A program made the translations under genes and the position numbers. A DNA stretch of 64,000 nt from Pelagerythrobacter rhizovicinus. GTDB lineage: Bacteria; Pseudomonadota; Alphaproteobacteria; Sphingomonadales; Sphingomonadaceae. The notes below the pieces were generated by a model, which had not been told where the DNA came from, searched no databases, and worked only from the letters and a program-made list of their open reading frames with translations. This document shows, piece after piece, positions 10,694 through 19,727 of this stretch (the stretch's first letter is position 1; each line of letters begins with the position of its first letter). The stretch lies in the NCBI RefSeq assembly GCF_004135625.1, contig NZ_SDPV01000002.1, positions 868,001 to 932,000 of the forward strand. Direction: 5' to 3'.

Positions 10694-12567
10694 CCCATCT
10701 TCTTGAGCAGCCAGGAGAAACTTCCCCCGCTGCGCGATGTCATCCCTTGAATGACCAGTTGTTCGATCGGATGGGGCTTGCCCAGTCCATCGACCCACAG
10801 GCTTTCCTCGATCGCCAGTTCGCCCGCCCCGTCGCCCTGCGGCAGGCGGAACTGCCAGTAGCTGCCGTCGGGCAGCGCGAGGCCGGCGCCCTTGCCGTCT
10901 TCCGACAAGCGTGCCTCGATCCCGGGGCCGAGGTGGAAGCGAATCGCGAAGGCGATCTTGCCGCGCTTGCCAGTCTTGCCTGCGGGCAGCAACACGTCCT
11001 CGCCGCGCAGCTCATGGCCGTTGTCGCGCAGGATCAGTATGCGGCGGTGCGTCAGGCCGTAGCGCGCGGCGTAACCGTCGTGGCTGGCCTCGATCCGGGT
11101 CGCGCTGCCGCCGTTGAGGTCGAGCATGCGGCGGTCGACCTCGACTTCGTTGACCCCGCTGCCGAGCTTGCCGCCGAGCAGCACCGCGGTCGAGTTCGCC
11201 TCGTCGAGCACGAGCGTCGAATGGGCCGCGGTCGCGCGCAAGCCCTGCTCGATCCGCGAGGGCACCTGCCCGCCGGCGAATGCCGCCCCGCCGCAATTGA
11301 CGACCAGCCGCTGGCCGTCGACCGAGAATTCGAACGCCAGCGTCGAGGCGCAGCCGGACCGGGCGTGACGCGGCAGCGCCGGAGGCGCGGTGTCGAAGAT
11401 CAGGACCGACTTGTGCGCCGCGACGCGCTGGTAGCCCCACTGGCGCGGTTCCTTGAGCGGCCGCGTGCGCACGCGGCTCGCTTCGACGAGAGCGGAAATG
11501 CGATCTGCGCCGACCGCGCCCGCGCCCTGCCAGTTGCCGAGGCCGCCGTCACCGTGCAGCAGCGAAAGCAGCGGCGGCACGAGCAATTGCAGCATCGTCT
11601 CGAGCACCTGCGGCGGATTGCGCTTCACCGCCTCGTAGCAGGCGCGCAGGTCCACCAGCGCAGCGATCGCGTCCATCTGCGCCAGCGGGCTGCGCGAGAG
11701 GACCCCGCCGTCCTCCGCCACCAGCTCGCCGAGCGCGCGCGCGAGCCCCGCTTCGGCGTAAAGCCGGCGGGGCTTGCCGTCGGGCAGGAGCAGCCCGGCG
11801 GCGGTGAGCGCCGTCCAGCCCGCCACCGCGCCGGGCCCGTCCTCCGCCTTCCCCACCTTGCGGTCGAGCCAGCGTGCGGTCTCCGCAATGGCAGCGAGTG
11901 TTTGCCCGCGCAGCTGCGTTCCCTCGCCCGAGAGGATCAGCGGCGCGAAGACGAGCCAGTTGCGCAGGCGATTGCCGACGTGCTCGATCTGCCACGCCGC
12001 TCCCTTCCCGGGGGTGGGGTTCGCTTCGAGCCAGGCGCGCAGCAGGCGCTCGGCGGTGGCGACGCACTGTTCGCGGGCGGCGCTGGCGGCGAGATCGCGA
12101 AGCCAGCCGAAGCCGTGCACGGTCCGCTCGAACGGCGGGGTGAGCCGCGCCACCGAGTCGAACTCCATCTGCGCGATCGGCGCCTTGACCCCGTAGATCA
12201 GGAAATGCCCAGCACGCAGCGCGACACCGGCCGCGCGGTCGCCGACGTAGGGGCTCTCGACCGTGCCGAGCAGCCGCGGCTTGGCCGGCTTGGCGAACGG
12301 CGCGGTGAGCGTCGATCCCGAGACGCCCAAGCTGTAGGCGAGGCGGATCAGCCGCTCGCCGGCACCGAGCCGGGGCGGCGCGAGATCGGAAAGGGCAAGC
12401 GAACGGCCGGGTTCGAGCACTTCGCGCTTGTCTCTTTCGTGGCGAGTCTTCTCGCGCCGGACCAGATCGTCGCCCCTGTCCGCATGCAGCGGCAGCGCAG
12501 GCTCCACCCAGTCGCGGTCGTCGGCGTCGCGGGCGCCTCTATCGGCGAGCGGCGCCACGCGGTCCAT
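10690..12567 (-). CDS. Heparinase II/III-family protein
   Basis: This 625-residue protein has the two-part layout of the heparinase II/III family. An N-terminal alpha/alpha helical region contains [23 protein letters not shown] and WLDRKVG, and a C-terminal beta-sandwich (from about residue 390) contains [16 protein letters not shown] and [14 protein letters not shown]. Family members are polysaccharide lyases acting on uronic-acid polymers, but no signal peptide is visible here, so an export route or the substrate cannot be stated. It sits between rpe and purH with a 1-base overlap (TGATG) upstream and a 4-base overlap (ATGA) downstream, a striking coupling to two housekeeping genes. Confidence 0.85.
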
Positions 12568-13229
12568 CAGCCTTCCCCCCTCAGGGCGGCAATATTGGCG
12601 GCGTAACGCTCGGGCCCGCCCTTGAACGTAGCGGAGCCGGCGACGAGCACATCGGCCCCGGCGGCAACGCAGAGCCGCGCGGTTTCCTCATTGACGCCGC
12701 CGTCGACCTCGAGCCGGATGTCGCGCCCGCTGGCCTCGATCATGCGGCGGATCGCCTCGGCCTTGCGCAACTGGCTGTCGATGAAGCTCTGTCCGCCGAA
12801 GCCGGGATTGACGCTCATCACCAGCACCAGATCGGCGAGGTCGAGCAGGTACTCGAGCGCCTCGGGCGGGGTGCCGGGATTGAGCACGACGCCCGCCTTC
12901 TTGCCCAGGGCGCGGATCGCCTGCAGCGTGCGGTGTACGTGCGGGCCGGCTTCGGGATGAACGGTGATGATGTCCGCCCCGGCCTCGGCGAACGCCTCCA
13001 GATAGGCGTCGACCGGGCTGATCATCAGATGGACGTCGAACGGCTTGTCGGTATGCGGGCGCAGCGCCTTCACCACCGCCGGGCCGATGGTGATATTGGG
13101 CACGTAATGCCCGTCCATTACGTCGATATGGATCCAGTCGGCACCCGCCGCGTCGATCGCGCGCACTTCCTCGCCCAGACGCGCGAAGTCGGCTGACAGG
13201 ATCGAGGGAGAAATGAGCGGCGCGGCCAT
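12567..13229 (-). CDS. rpe: Ribulose-phosphate 3-epimerase
   Basis: The 220-residue TIM-barrel protein shows all family signatures: [14 protein letters not shown] at the start, [17 protein letters not shown] with metal-binding His and Asp, [27 protein letters not shown] and the phosphate-binding VDGGVN and AGSATFK. It interconverts ribulose 5-phosphate and xylulose 5-phosphate in the pentose phosphate pathway. The start at 13229 gives the usual N-terminus; a longer frame upstream is not conserved in character. It is the first gene of the rpe - heparinase-like - purH unit. Confidence 0.96.
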   Translation of the reverse strand: MAAPLISPSILSADFARLGEEVRAIDAAGADWIHIDVMDGHYVPNITIGPAVVKALRPHTDKPFDVHLMISPVDAYLEAFAEAGADIITVHPEAGPHVHRTLQAIRALGKKAGVVLNPGTPPEALEYLLDLADLVLVMSVNPGFGGQSFIDSQLRKAEAIRRMIEASGRDIRLEVDGGVNEETARLCVAAGADVLVAGSATFKGGPERYAANIAALRGEG

Positions 13230-13484
13230 GGATCGATCGCAATGCAAACGGCGGGAACCTCCGCCTAGATCGCCCGGGGAATCGCGACAAGCAATGACCG
13301 GCGGCTTTTCCACACTGTGTGCACAAGGCGAGTCGTCCGGGCGATGAACGGTTGTCCAGCGGCGAATTCAGCGCCAATTAAGGCCTACGGCCGCAAACAC
13401 GGCGCGAAACAGGGGCTCATCGCCGTGCCCCGGCGGCGCACCGCGCCGCGTTCAACCCACAGGAACGATGGACCGCACCAGACG
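13230..13484. other. 255-base intergenic region with DnaA-like boxes
   Basis: This divergent spacer between rpe and the DUF2141 gene holds the promoters of both. Positions 13306-13314 match the DnaA-box consensus TTWTNCACA exactly (TTTTCCACA), and 13318-13326 carries an inverted near-match (TTGTGCACA on the other strand). Between them CACACTGTGTG forms a small palindrome. No AT-rich unwinding region and no typical origin neighbours are seen, so an origin is not claimed. Confidence 0.4.
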
Positions 13485-13982
13485 ATGACTCTCAGGAAAA
13501 TCCTAGGACTCGCCGCCGGCGCGACGCTGGCGGCGAGCACGCTCGCGGCCGGACCGGCCCTGGCCTATCAGCAGAAGATCTCGAACGACCTCGACCGGTG
13601 CAGCACCGGCAACGGCCCTGCCGTCAAGGTGACGGTGACCGGCGTCAAGTCATCCAGCGGTACGATGCGCGTGCAGAGCTACCGCGGCACCAGCGCCGAA
13701 TGGCTCAAGGAGGGCAAGTGGCTGAATCGTGTGGAAGCCCCGGCGCGCCGCGGTTCGATGACCTTCTGCCTGCCCGTGCCCGCCGCGGGCACCTACGCCG
13801 TCGCAGTACGTCACGACGTCAATGGCAACGGCAAGACGGACCTGCGCGAGGATGGCGGGGGAATGTCGAACAACCCGAGCATCAACATCTTCAATCTCGG
13901 CAAGCCGAGCTATACGAAGACGGCGTTCTCCGTCGGCGACAGCGTGAAGTCCATCACGATCAACATGAAGTACTGGGGCTGA
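13485..13982 (+). CDS. Secreted DUF2141 protein
   Basis: The 165-residue product starts with a Sec signal peptide (cleavage after ALA, about residue 27). The mature part fits the DUF2141 family: an Ig-like beta fold with VKVTVTGVKSSSGTMRVQSY, a central AVAVRHDVNGNGKTD segment that looks like a calcium-binding loop, and a conserved MSNNPS to FSVGDS end. Function is unknown; it is likely periplasmic. The ATG at 13485 is used because the nearby upstream ATG at 13468 runs straight into a stop. The gene converges on the next one with a 23-base overlap of coding ends. Confidence 0.78.
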   Translation: MTLRKILGLAAGATLAASTLAAGPALAYQQKISNDLDRCSTGNGPAVKVTVTGVKSSSGTMRVQSYRGTSAEWLKEGKWLNRVEAPARRGSMTFCLPVPAAGTYAVAVRHDVNGNGKTDLREDGGGMSNNPSINIFNLGKPSYTKTAFSVGDSVKSITINMKYWG

Positions 13983-14598
13983 CGCCGCCCGGTGCGTCGA
14001 GCAGCGCCCGCCATTCGGGCGAGTTGTCGCCGCCCCGCGTGGCGCCGTCGATCCGCGACAGGAACTCCTCTGCCGGCGGGCCGGCATGAACCTGGCCCTG
14101 ATCGGCGAAGAGGATACGCCGCACGAGACGGCATTCGGCACCGGTGATGCGGGGCGCGCCGCGTCGTCCGCCGACCCGCGTCGGTCCCGTGCCGGTCAGC
14201 ACCGCCGTCTCGATCGCCGCCAGCGCATAGCACCGCAGAGTCTCGGGCACCCGCTCGGTGCGTTCGATGATGCGCACGAGCAGCTCGAGCTCGGCCATTG
14301 TCGCCAGCCCGCCGAGAGCGTCGAGCGCGCCGGTTAGCCAGCGCGCCGCTTCCTCGCTGCAGCGGTCGTGCGGGTCGCTGCTGTCGAGCAGGTGGGCGCT
14401 CAGCGTCTCGACGAAGAAGTCGGTCCATTCGCCGCTGGGGCGCGACAAGGTGCGATTGAGCGCAAGGATCTCCCGGGCTTCGTTGCGGCCGATCCGCCCT
14501 GCGTCCCATTCGAGCTGGCGCAGCGCGAGCAAGTGCGGAGCGGAGATTTCGCCATCCGCCGCGGTGGCGCGGGCGATATCGGCGAACTGGATGGTCAT
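13960..14598 (-). CDS. Hypothetical helical protein
   Basis: The 212-residue protein has no signal peptide and no membrane segment. The first 50 residues (ATAADGEISAPHLLALRQLEW) resemble the start of TerB-like tellurite-resistance domains, where an acidic ADG loop precedes helices, but the match is weak and the rest is unfamiliar. The remainder is helix rich with many Glu, Arg and Ala. The C-terminal codons overlap the convergent DUF2141 gene by 23 bases. It is not obviously part of an operon: the next gene upstream begins 83 bases away. Confidence 0.55.
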   Translation of the reverse strand: MTIQFADIARATAADGEISAPHLLALRQLEWDAGRIGRNEAREILALNRTLSRPSGEWTDFFVETLSAHLLDSSDPHDRCSEEAARWLTGALDALGGLATMAELELLVRIIERTERVPETLRCYALAAIETAVLTGTGPTRVGGRRGAPRITGAECRLVRRILFADQGQVHAGPPAEEFLSRIDGATRGGDNSPEWRALLDAPGGVSPSTSC

Positions 14599-14681
14599 GG
14601 CCTCGCCCTCCTGCCGGTTCAGGGGGCGAGTTTCCGGCTCGGTTGGTTAAAAGCGGGTTACGATCGGACTCGGCCTGCCGC

Positions 14682-15122
14682 TCATCTGCGCCGAAGCGCC
14701 GCAACGCAGGCCGCGCGGTCGACGTCGAGGCTGTCGGAAGAGCGGCGCGCGTCGACATAGGTCGCTGTCGGCTCGGCATTGGGACGCAGCGGGTAGAGAT
14801 AGACGTCGAGCACGCAGGCCTCGCCGGTAAACTGCAGCTTGCGCGCATCGCCTTCCCTCACGTCGAGCCGGGCGGCGCCGAAGGTCCGCTCGAGACTCTC
14901 CGCATTCGCGCCGATGATCCCTTCCAGTCCGGGCGCGTTCATCACGCGCGGAGCGCGGAAGGCGCCGGCCTGCGGCGGGGGAGCCGGACGCGTTGCCGGG
15001 GGTTCGGAAGGACTGCCGGCTGGTGGCGCCGCCGGGCCGGGCACCGAGGAGGGCTGCGGAACGGCGGCCGCGCATGCGCCGAGCAGCGGCAGCAGCGCGA
15101 GAGCGAGTAGTCTATGCTGCAA
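14682..15122 (-). CDS. Small proline-rich lipoprotein
   Basis: The 146-residue product carries a lipoprotein signal with lipobox LGAC (Cys17), then a Pro/Ala-rich linker (about residues 20-55) and a compact C-terminal domain. That domain includes LEGIIGANAESLERTFGAARLD and CVLDVYLYPL, with two cysteines (about 103 and 138) that could form a disulfide. The pattern looks like a small SmpA/OmlA-like outer-membrane lipoprotein, but I do not assign it to that family. It overlaps the preceding EI24-type gene by 11 bases and is probably co-transcribed with it. Confidence 0.65.
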   Translation of the reverse strand: MQHRLLALALLPLLGACAAAVPQPSSVPGPAAPPAGSPSEPPATRPAPPPQAGAFRAPRVMNAPGLEGIIGANAESLERTFGAARLDVREGDARKLQFTGEACVLDVYLYPLRPNAEPTATYVDARRSSDSLDVDRAACVAALRRR

Positions 15123-15804
15123 CGTGACTTTCCTTGCTGCGATGGACGAGATGGACGGCTGCGGCGGCGCCGATCACCGGCGCAAGCAGGTTGACGAAGG
15201 GGACGGCGAGCAGGCCGGCGACCACCCCGCCTAGCAGGAACCGCTCGGGCGCGCGGATCGGCGCTTCGGCCCCCCGCGTGGGGCGATGCCGCGCCCAGGC
15301 GAGATCCTGCAGTTCGCGGCCGAGCAGCCATGCGTTGACCGCCCAGAACAGTACGGCCGGCCCGATCGCAGTGAACAGCAGCGGGATCGCAAGCACCAGC
15401 GCCACGAAGTTGGCGAGAACGGCGCGCAGCGTCGCTCGCGCGCTCATTCCCAACTCCTCGCGCCAGCCCGGATCGCGCGCGCTCGCACGCGCCTGCGGAT
15501 AATGCCTCAGCTCCACCGCGCGGACGACCTCGTCGGCGAAGAACTGCAGCACCGCCAGCGCAACGATGCGGAACAGCAGCCATCCGCCGACCAGCATCAG
15601 AACCAGCCCCACCAGCGCGCCGATCTCACCGCTGCCCGCGACATCCCACCGGGCGAGCAGCGCCTCGATCCCCGCCGCCGCGCCGATACCCAGCGCGAGG
15701 AAGATCGCCAGCGTCGCGGCAATCGACTTCGCCAGCACACGCAGGATTGCAGGGTCGGTCAGCTGACCGGCCGCGCGGCCCAGAGCAGAGGGAAGCGAAA
15801 GCAT
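15112..15804 (-). CDS. EI24/CysZ-like integral membrane protein
   Basis: The 230-residue protein has about four strong membrane helices in the spacing of the EI24 domain (formerly DUF540): TLAIFLALGIGAAAG, IGALVGLVLMLVGGWLLF, FVALVLAIPLLFTAIG and FLLGGVVAGLLAVP. The conserved loop FADEVVRAVE lies between them, and PFVNLLAPVIG near the C-terminus is typical. Relatives include the sulfate transporter CysZ, but no sulfur-assimilation genes are nearby, so sulfate transport is not assigned. The start at 15804 precedes a normal N-terminus; the downstream lipoprotein gene overlaps its end. Confidence 0.75.
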   Translation of the reverse strand: MLSLPSALGRAAGQLTDPAILRVLAKSIAATLAIFLALGIGAAAGIEALLARWDVAGSGEIGALVGLVLMLVGGWLLFRIVALAVLQFFADEVVRAVELRHYPQARASARDPGWREELGMSARATLRAVLANFVALVLAIPLLFTAIGPAVLFWAVNAWLLGRELQDLAWARHRPTRGAEAPIRAPERFLLGGVVAGLLAVPFVNLLAPVIGAAAAVHLVHRSKESHVAA

Positions 15805-15911
15805 CGGGGCGGGGAATGGGCCGGCCCGGCCGGCCAAGTCAATCGCAAAGCCTTGGCGCGAGAACCCGCAGCGGCTAGGCGCGGCACTTTCCCGGACAAT
15901 CAGGATTCGCC

Positions 15912-16922
15912 GTGACTCAACAGACGCCCGAACCGCGCTACGACGTAATCGCCATCGGCAACGCCATCGTCGACGTGATGGCCCCGTGCAGCGAGGAGCT
16001 GATCGAGGAACTCGGTCTGAACAAGGGCGGGATGACCCTGGTCGACACCGCCCGCGCGCAGGAGCTCTACGATGCGATGGGTCCGGCACGGGAGATCTCG
16101 GGCGGATCGGCGGCCAACACGCTAGCAGGCCTGTCGGCGCTGGGCGCGCAGTGCGCTTTCATCGGTCAGGTCGCCGACGACCAGCTCGGCGAGGTCTTTG
16201 CGCACGATATCCGCGCCGTCGGCATCGATTTCGACACGCCGCCGCGCCGGGGCGACCCGCCCACGGCCCGCTGCCTGATCTTCGTCACGCCCGATGCGCA
16301 ACGCACGATGAACACTTTCCTTGGGGCGAGCCAGTACCTGCCCCCGGCCAGGCTCGATGCCGAAGCCGTCGCCGCGGCGAAGATCCTCTACCTCGAAGGC
16401 TACCTGTGGGACCCGGAGGAGCCGCGCGCGGCCATGCGCCGCGCGATCGAGGCGGCCCGCGCCGCTGGCCGGAAGGTCGCCTTCACCCTATCCGAAGTCT
16501 TCGTGATCGAGCGCCACGGCGACGATTTCCGCGCGCTGATCGACGACGGGCTGATCGATATCCTGTTCGCCAACCACCTCGAACTTGCCGCGCTGACCGG
16601 CGAGAACGACCTCGAGGCCGGCCTCGCTGCGCTCAGGGACAAAGTGCCGACGCTGATCGTGACCTGCAGCGCGGACGGCGCGATCGCGCTCTCGGGCGGC
16701 GAGCGGGCGCGCGTCGACGCCGAGCCGATCGAGCGGGTGGTCGACACGACCGGCGCAGGGGATCTCTTCGCGGCGGGCTTCCTCTACGGCCACGTGAACG
16801 GCGAACCGCTCGCGACCTGCCTGCGCCGGGGCGCGATCGCCGCCGCCGAAGTGATCAGCCACTACGGCGCGCGGCCGGAGGCCGATCTGCAGAAGCTGAT
16901 GGACGAGCGGCTGACCGCCTGA
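15912..16922 (+). CDS. PfkB-family sugar/nucleoside kinase (adenosine kinase-like)
   Basis: The 336-residue protein has both PfkB signatures: an N-terminal GNAIVDV with SGGSAANTLAGLSALG, and the C-terminal anion-hole motif DTTGAGDLFAAGFLYG, in which the second Asp is the catalytic base. Alphaproteobacterial proteins of this subgroup are usually annotated as adenosine kinases, which would return adenosine to AMP, but ribokinase- or fructokinase-like activity cannot be excluded. Translation starts at GTG 15912. The 3' end is followed by a GC hairpin shared with the convergent two-component genes. Confidence 0.88.
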   Translation: MTQQTPEPRYDVIAIGNAIVDVMAPCSEELIEELGLNKGGMTLVDTARAQELYDAMGPAREISGGSAANTLAGLSALGAQCAFIGQVADDQLGEVFAHDIRAVGIDFDTPPRRGDPPTARCLIFVTPDAQRTMNTFLGASQYLPPARLDAEAVAAAKILYLEGYLWDPEEPRAAMRRAIEAARAAGRKVAFTLSEVFVIERHGDDFRALIDDGLIDILFANHLELAALTGENDLEAGLAALRDKVPTLIVTCSADGAIALSGGERARVDAEPIERVVDTTGAGDLFAAGFLYGHVNGEPLATCLRRGAIAAAEVISHYGARPEADLQKLMDERLTA

Positions 16923-16969
16923 CCGGCGCGCTTCGGGGGACCGAGCGCCCCCCTCCGAATTGAACCGGG

Positions 16970-16984
16970 CGCCCCTTGGGGGCG
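16970..16984. terminator. Possible bidirectional terminator hairpin
   Basis: CGCCCC and GGGGCG pair around a 3-base loop between two convergent genes. There is no T tract on either side, so it may only be a 3'-end stabilising hairpin. Confidence 0.35.
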
Positions 16985-16986
16985 GA

Positions 16987-17784
16987 TCAGTGCACGAAGC
17001 GCGCAACCACGTCGCGGTAGCTGCGGCTGACTTTCACTTCGGCGCCGCTGTCGAGCACGAGGAAGCATTCGCCGTTGGTATGCGGCCGCACCTGGCGGAC
17101 CTGATCGAGATTGACGATGGTCGAGCGGTGCACGCGCTGGAACTTGCGCGGGTCGAGCCGGCGCTCGAGATCCTTCATCGTCTCGCGCAGGATCAGCGAA
17201 TTGTCGCCGGTGTAGATGCACATGTAGTCGCCCGCGGCCTCGATATGCTCGATCGAGCCGACCTCCACGCGGAAGATCTGACCGCGATCCTTGACGTTGA
17301 TCAGCTTCTCGAAACGATCGCTGGATTCGCTTTCGGTGTCCGCGAACTCCTCGGCCGCATCGGGCGCGACTTCGTTCAGCACGTTGAGAAGCTTCTCGGC
17401 CTCCTCTGCGGAGCGTTTCTCCGCCAGGCGCTGGCGCACGCGCTCGATCGTGTCGGCGAGCTTGTCGGGATCGACGGGCTTCATCAGGTAATTGACGGCA
17501 TTCGCCTCGAACGCGCGGATCGCATGTTCCTGGAACGCGGTGACGAAGACGAACAGCGGCGGCTCGATCTCCATCACCCCTTTGACCACCGAGAACCCGT
17601 CGAACCCCGGCATCTGGATGTCGAGGAACACGAGATCCGGCTTCTCGGTCTTGATCTTGCGGATCGCCTCGCGCCCGTTGGCGCAAGTCTCGATCACTTC
17701 GACGTCCTCGAAAGGCTCCAGACGGACCTGGAGGCCTTGTATGGCAAGCTTCTCGTCGTCGACGATGATTGTGCGGATGGTCAT
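16987..17784 (-). CDS. LytTR-family response regulator
   Basis: The 265-residue protein has an N-terminal receiver domain with acidic pocket VDDE, phosphoacceptor Asp55 in LVFLDIQMPG and Lys102 in NYLMKPVD. After a linker of about 45 residues rich in Glu and Ser there is a C-terminal LytTR DNA-binding domain (VKDRGQIFRVEVGSIEHIEA, RRLDPRKFQRVHRSTIVNL). It is a transcription factor phosphorylated by its partner kinase. Its start overlaps the kinase stop by 4 bases, so the pair forms one unit. Related regulators control cell-wall, exopolysaccharide or virulence genes; targets here are unknown. Confidence 0.92.
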   Translation of the reverse strand: MTIRTIIVDDEKLAIQGLQVRLEPFEDVEVIETCANGREAIRKIKTEKPDLVFLDIQMPGFDGFSVVKGVMEIEPPLFVFVTAFQEHAIRAFEANAVNYLMKPVDPDKLADTIERVRQRLAEKRSAEEAEKLLNVLNEVAPDAAEEFADTESESSDRFEKLINVKDRGQIFRVEVGSIEHIEAAGDYMCIYTGDNSLILRETMKDLERRLDPRKFQRVHRSTIVNLDQVRQVRPHTNGECFLVLDSGAEVKVSRSYRDVVARFVH

Positions 17785-18992
17785 GCTCTGGTTCCGATTG
17801 GCCGCTTCGCGATCGCAGCGGCAGGAGGGGGAGAAGGAGAATTTTCCGAAATACGCGACAGGGCGACGGCGGGTTCCTCCGCCTCCGCGAATTCGTGCGG
17901 GATCTCGATGATTACGGTGAAGCCCCCTTCGGGCGGAGTGCGGATTTCGAACAGGTGGTCGTCGCCATAGGCCTGCGCAAGACGGTTCCTGATATTGGCG
18001 AGGCCGACCCCGGTCGAAACCGCCTGACCCTCGCCTGTTATTGCGCTCGGCAGGCTGGAGCGCACGGGCGCTTGTTGCAAGCCCGGCCCGGTATCGGAAA
18101 CGGTGACGCGCAGACGGTTTCCGACGAGTCGAGCCGCGACGCTGATTCGCGCGCCTTCCTCCTGCGGGGACACGGCATACTTGATCGCGTTCTCGACCAG
18201 CGGCTGGAGCAGCATCGAAGGCAGACGGGCGTGCGCCGCCGCGGGTTCGATGCTGAACTCGGTCCGCAGCCGCTCCTCGAAACGCATGCGCTCGATGCCC
18301 AGGTAGAGCTTGAGCGTCTCGACCTCCTGCGCCAGCGTCACCTTGCCGCCCGGCTGGCTGATCAGCGTGTGCCGCAAGAAAGACGACAACCGCGTGAGCA
18401 TCGCATTCGCCGGCTCGGTCTGTTTGAGCAGCACCAGCGTGCTGATCGAATTGAGCGTGTTGAACAGGAAGTGCGGGTTGAGCTGGTAACGCAGCATGGC
18501 GAGCTGGGCGCTCGTCGCCTGCGTTTCCAGCCGTTCCAGCCGATCGGCCTGCTCCTCTACCTGAAGGAAGTAGTTGATCGCGTAGTAAAGCGCCGACCAC
18601 GTGCCGAGCAGCGTGAAGGGCAGCATCGAGAAGCCGATCACGATGGTCGCGAAGCTGGATTCGCTTTGCGGCCGGTAGAGCATGAACACCCAGCCGTCGA
18701 TCGCGGCATAGATGGACACCGCTATCGCGAGAACGACCGCGGTGACGCCCCAGGTCACCAGCGGTCGGCGGTTGATCAGCCTGCGATAGACGACCGAGAG
18801 GACGAGGCTGATCGAAAAGCCGGTCACGATCTCGATCGCCAGCGGAACCAGGAAATCGAGCGACTGGCCGTTCGCGACCCCTGTCACCGCGCGCAGCAGC
18901 ATCGCCCCGCCCCAGCCGGCGAACTGCAGGTTCCAGAAGGCGCGGTTCTTGTTGGCGAAGAACGGCGTAGGTTGTGAAGGCAGCACGGCCAT
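17781..18992 (-). CDS. LytS/AlgZ-type sensor histidine kinase
   Basis: The 403-residue protein has about four N-terminal membrane helices (roughly residues 22-140), a short coiled coil (EEQADRLERLETQ), and a His_kinase domain with the phosphoacceptor His174 in RYQLNPHFLFNTLNS. The ATPase part includes LQPLVENAIKYA (N box), VSDTGPGL (G1) and GVGLANIRNRL. No recognisable extracytoplasmic sensor domain is present, so signal sensing is probably within the membrane. It autophosphorylates and passes the phosphate to the LytTR regulator encoded immediately downstream. Confidence 0.92.
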   Translation of the reverse strand: MAVLPSQPTPFFANKNRAFWNLQFAGWGGAMLLRAVTGVANGQSLDFLVPLAIEIVTGFSISLVLSVVYRRLINRRPLVTWGVTAVVLAIAVSIYAAIDGWVFMLYRPQSESSFATIVIGFSMLPFTLLGTWSALYYAINYFLQVEEQADRLERLETQATSAQLAMLRYQLNPHFLFNTLNSISTLVLLKQTEPANAMLTRLSSFLRHTLISQPGGKVTLAQEVETLKLYLGIERMRFEERLRTEFSIEPAAAHARLPSMLLQPLVENAIKYAVSPQEEGARISVAARLVGNRLRVTVSDTGPGLQQAPVRSSLPSAITGEGQAVSTGVGLANIRNRLAQAYGDDHLFEIRTPPEGGFTVIIEIPHEFAEAEEPAVALSRISENSPSPPPAAAIAKRPIGTRA

Positions 18993-19085
18993 GTGACGGC
19001 TTTAGCCGATTTCGGCAGCGTTCGTCAGATTGTTTTGGCGCGCGGTCTGCGGCACGCTAGTGTGGTTCCACAAGGGAGAGCAGCG

Positions 19086-19706
19086 ATGAAAGCAACCGAT
19101 CACAACCTTCGCGATGCTCCGGAACGCGCAAGGTTCCGCGAGATGAAGAAGGGGACGGCCGAAGACTGGGCCATCATCGGCGGCGAGTACCGCCAGTTCG
19201 CCCGGGGGCTGCCCGACCGTGTGCTCGACCACCTGAGACTGCTCGACGGCGACTTCGGCGGCTTTCCGGTCTGTCGGCTGGAGCACTCGCTGCAGACCGC
19301 CACGCGCGCTCACCGCGACGGCCGCGACGAGCAGTACGTCGTCATGGCGCTGCTGCACGACATCGGCGATACGCTGGGCAGCTACAACCATCCCGAAGTC
19401 GCCGCCTCGATCATCAAGCCCTTCGTGCGCGAGGAACTGCGCTGGATATGCGAGCACCACGGGCACTTTCAGGGCTATTACTACTTCCACTACCTCGGCA
19501 TGGACAAGGACGCGCGCGAGGCGTTCCGCGGGCACGAGCACTTCGATGCCTGCGCGGAATTCTGCGAGAAGTACGACCAGGCCGCGTTCGACCCCGACTA
19601 CGAAAGCGAGCCACTGGCGTTCTTCGAGCCCATGGTGCGCCGGGTGATGGCGCGGCCGCTGGCGAGCCTCTACAAGCTCGAGGAGCAGGCCGAAGCGGCG
19701 GAATAG
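19086..19706 (+). CDS. HD-domain metal-dependent protein, possible PhnZ/MIOX-like oxygenase
   Basis: The 206-residue soluble protein carries an HD fold: His67 in CRLEHSLQTATRA, His91-Asp92 in ALLHDIGD, His102, and a second cluster HHGHF (124-128), with late acidic candidates near 154-164. The family is usually annotated as phosphohydrolase, but the 24-residue spacing of His67 to the HD pair and the tandem later histidines resemble the mixed-valent diiron oxygenases PhnZ and inositol oxygenase. No phosphonate genes lie nearby, so the substrate is open. The start at 19086 has the ribosome-binding sequence AGGGAGAG upstream. It stands alone between two minus-strand operons. Confidence 0.72.
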   Translation: MKATDHNLRDAPERARFREMKKGTAEDWAIIGGEYRQFARGLPDRVLDHLRLLDGDFGGFPVCRLEHSLQTATRAHRDGRDEQYVVMALLHDIGDTLGSYNHPEVAASIIKPFVREELRWICEHHGHFQGYYYFHYLGMDKDAREAFRGHEHFDACAEFCEKYDQAAFDPDYESEPLAFFEPMVRRVMARPLASLYKLEEQAEAAE

Positions 19707-19727
19707 CGCGCTACTGGCCGGGCGAAC

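Noticed and set aside
10747-12606. Open frame of 619 codons opposite the heparinase-like gene
   Set aside because: Low-complexity, Arg- and Gln-rich translation without motifs; the minus-strand gene has clear family features and coupled neighbours.
13230-13484. Chromosome replication origin
   Set aside because: Only two DnaA-like boxes, no AT-rich unwinding element and no typical origin genes nearby.
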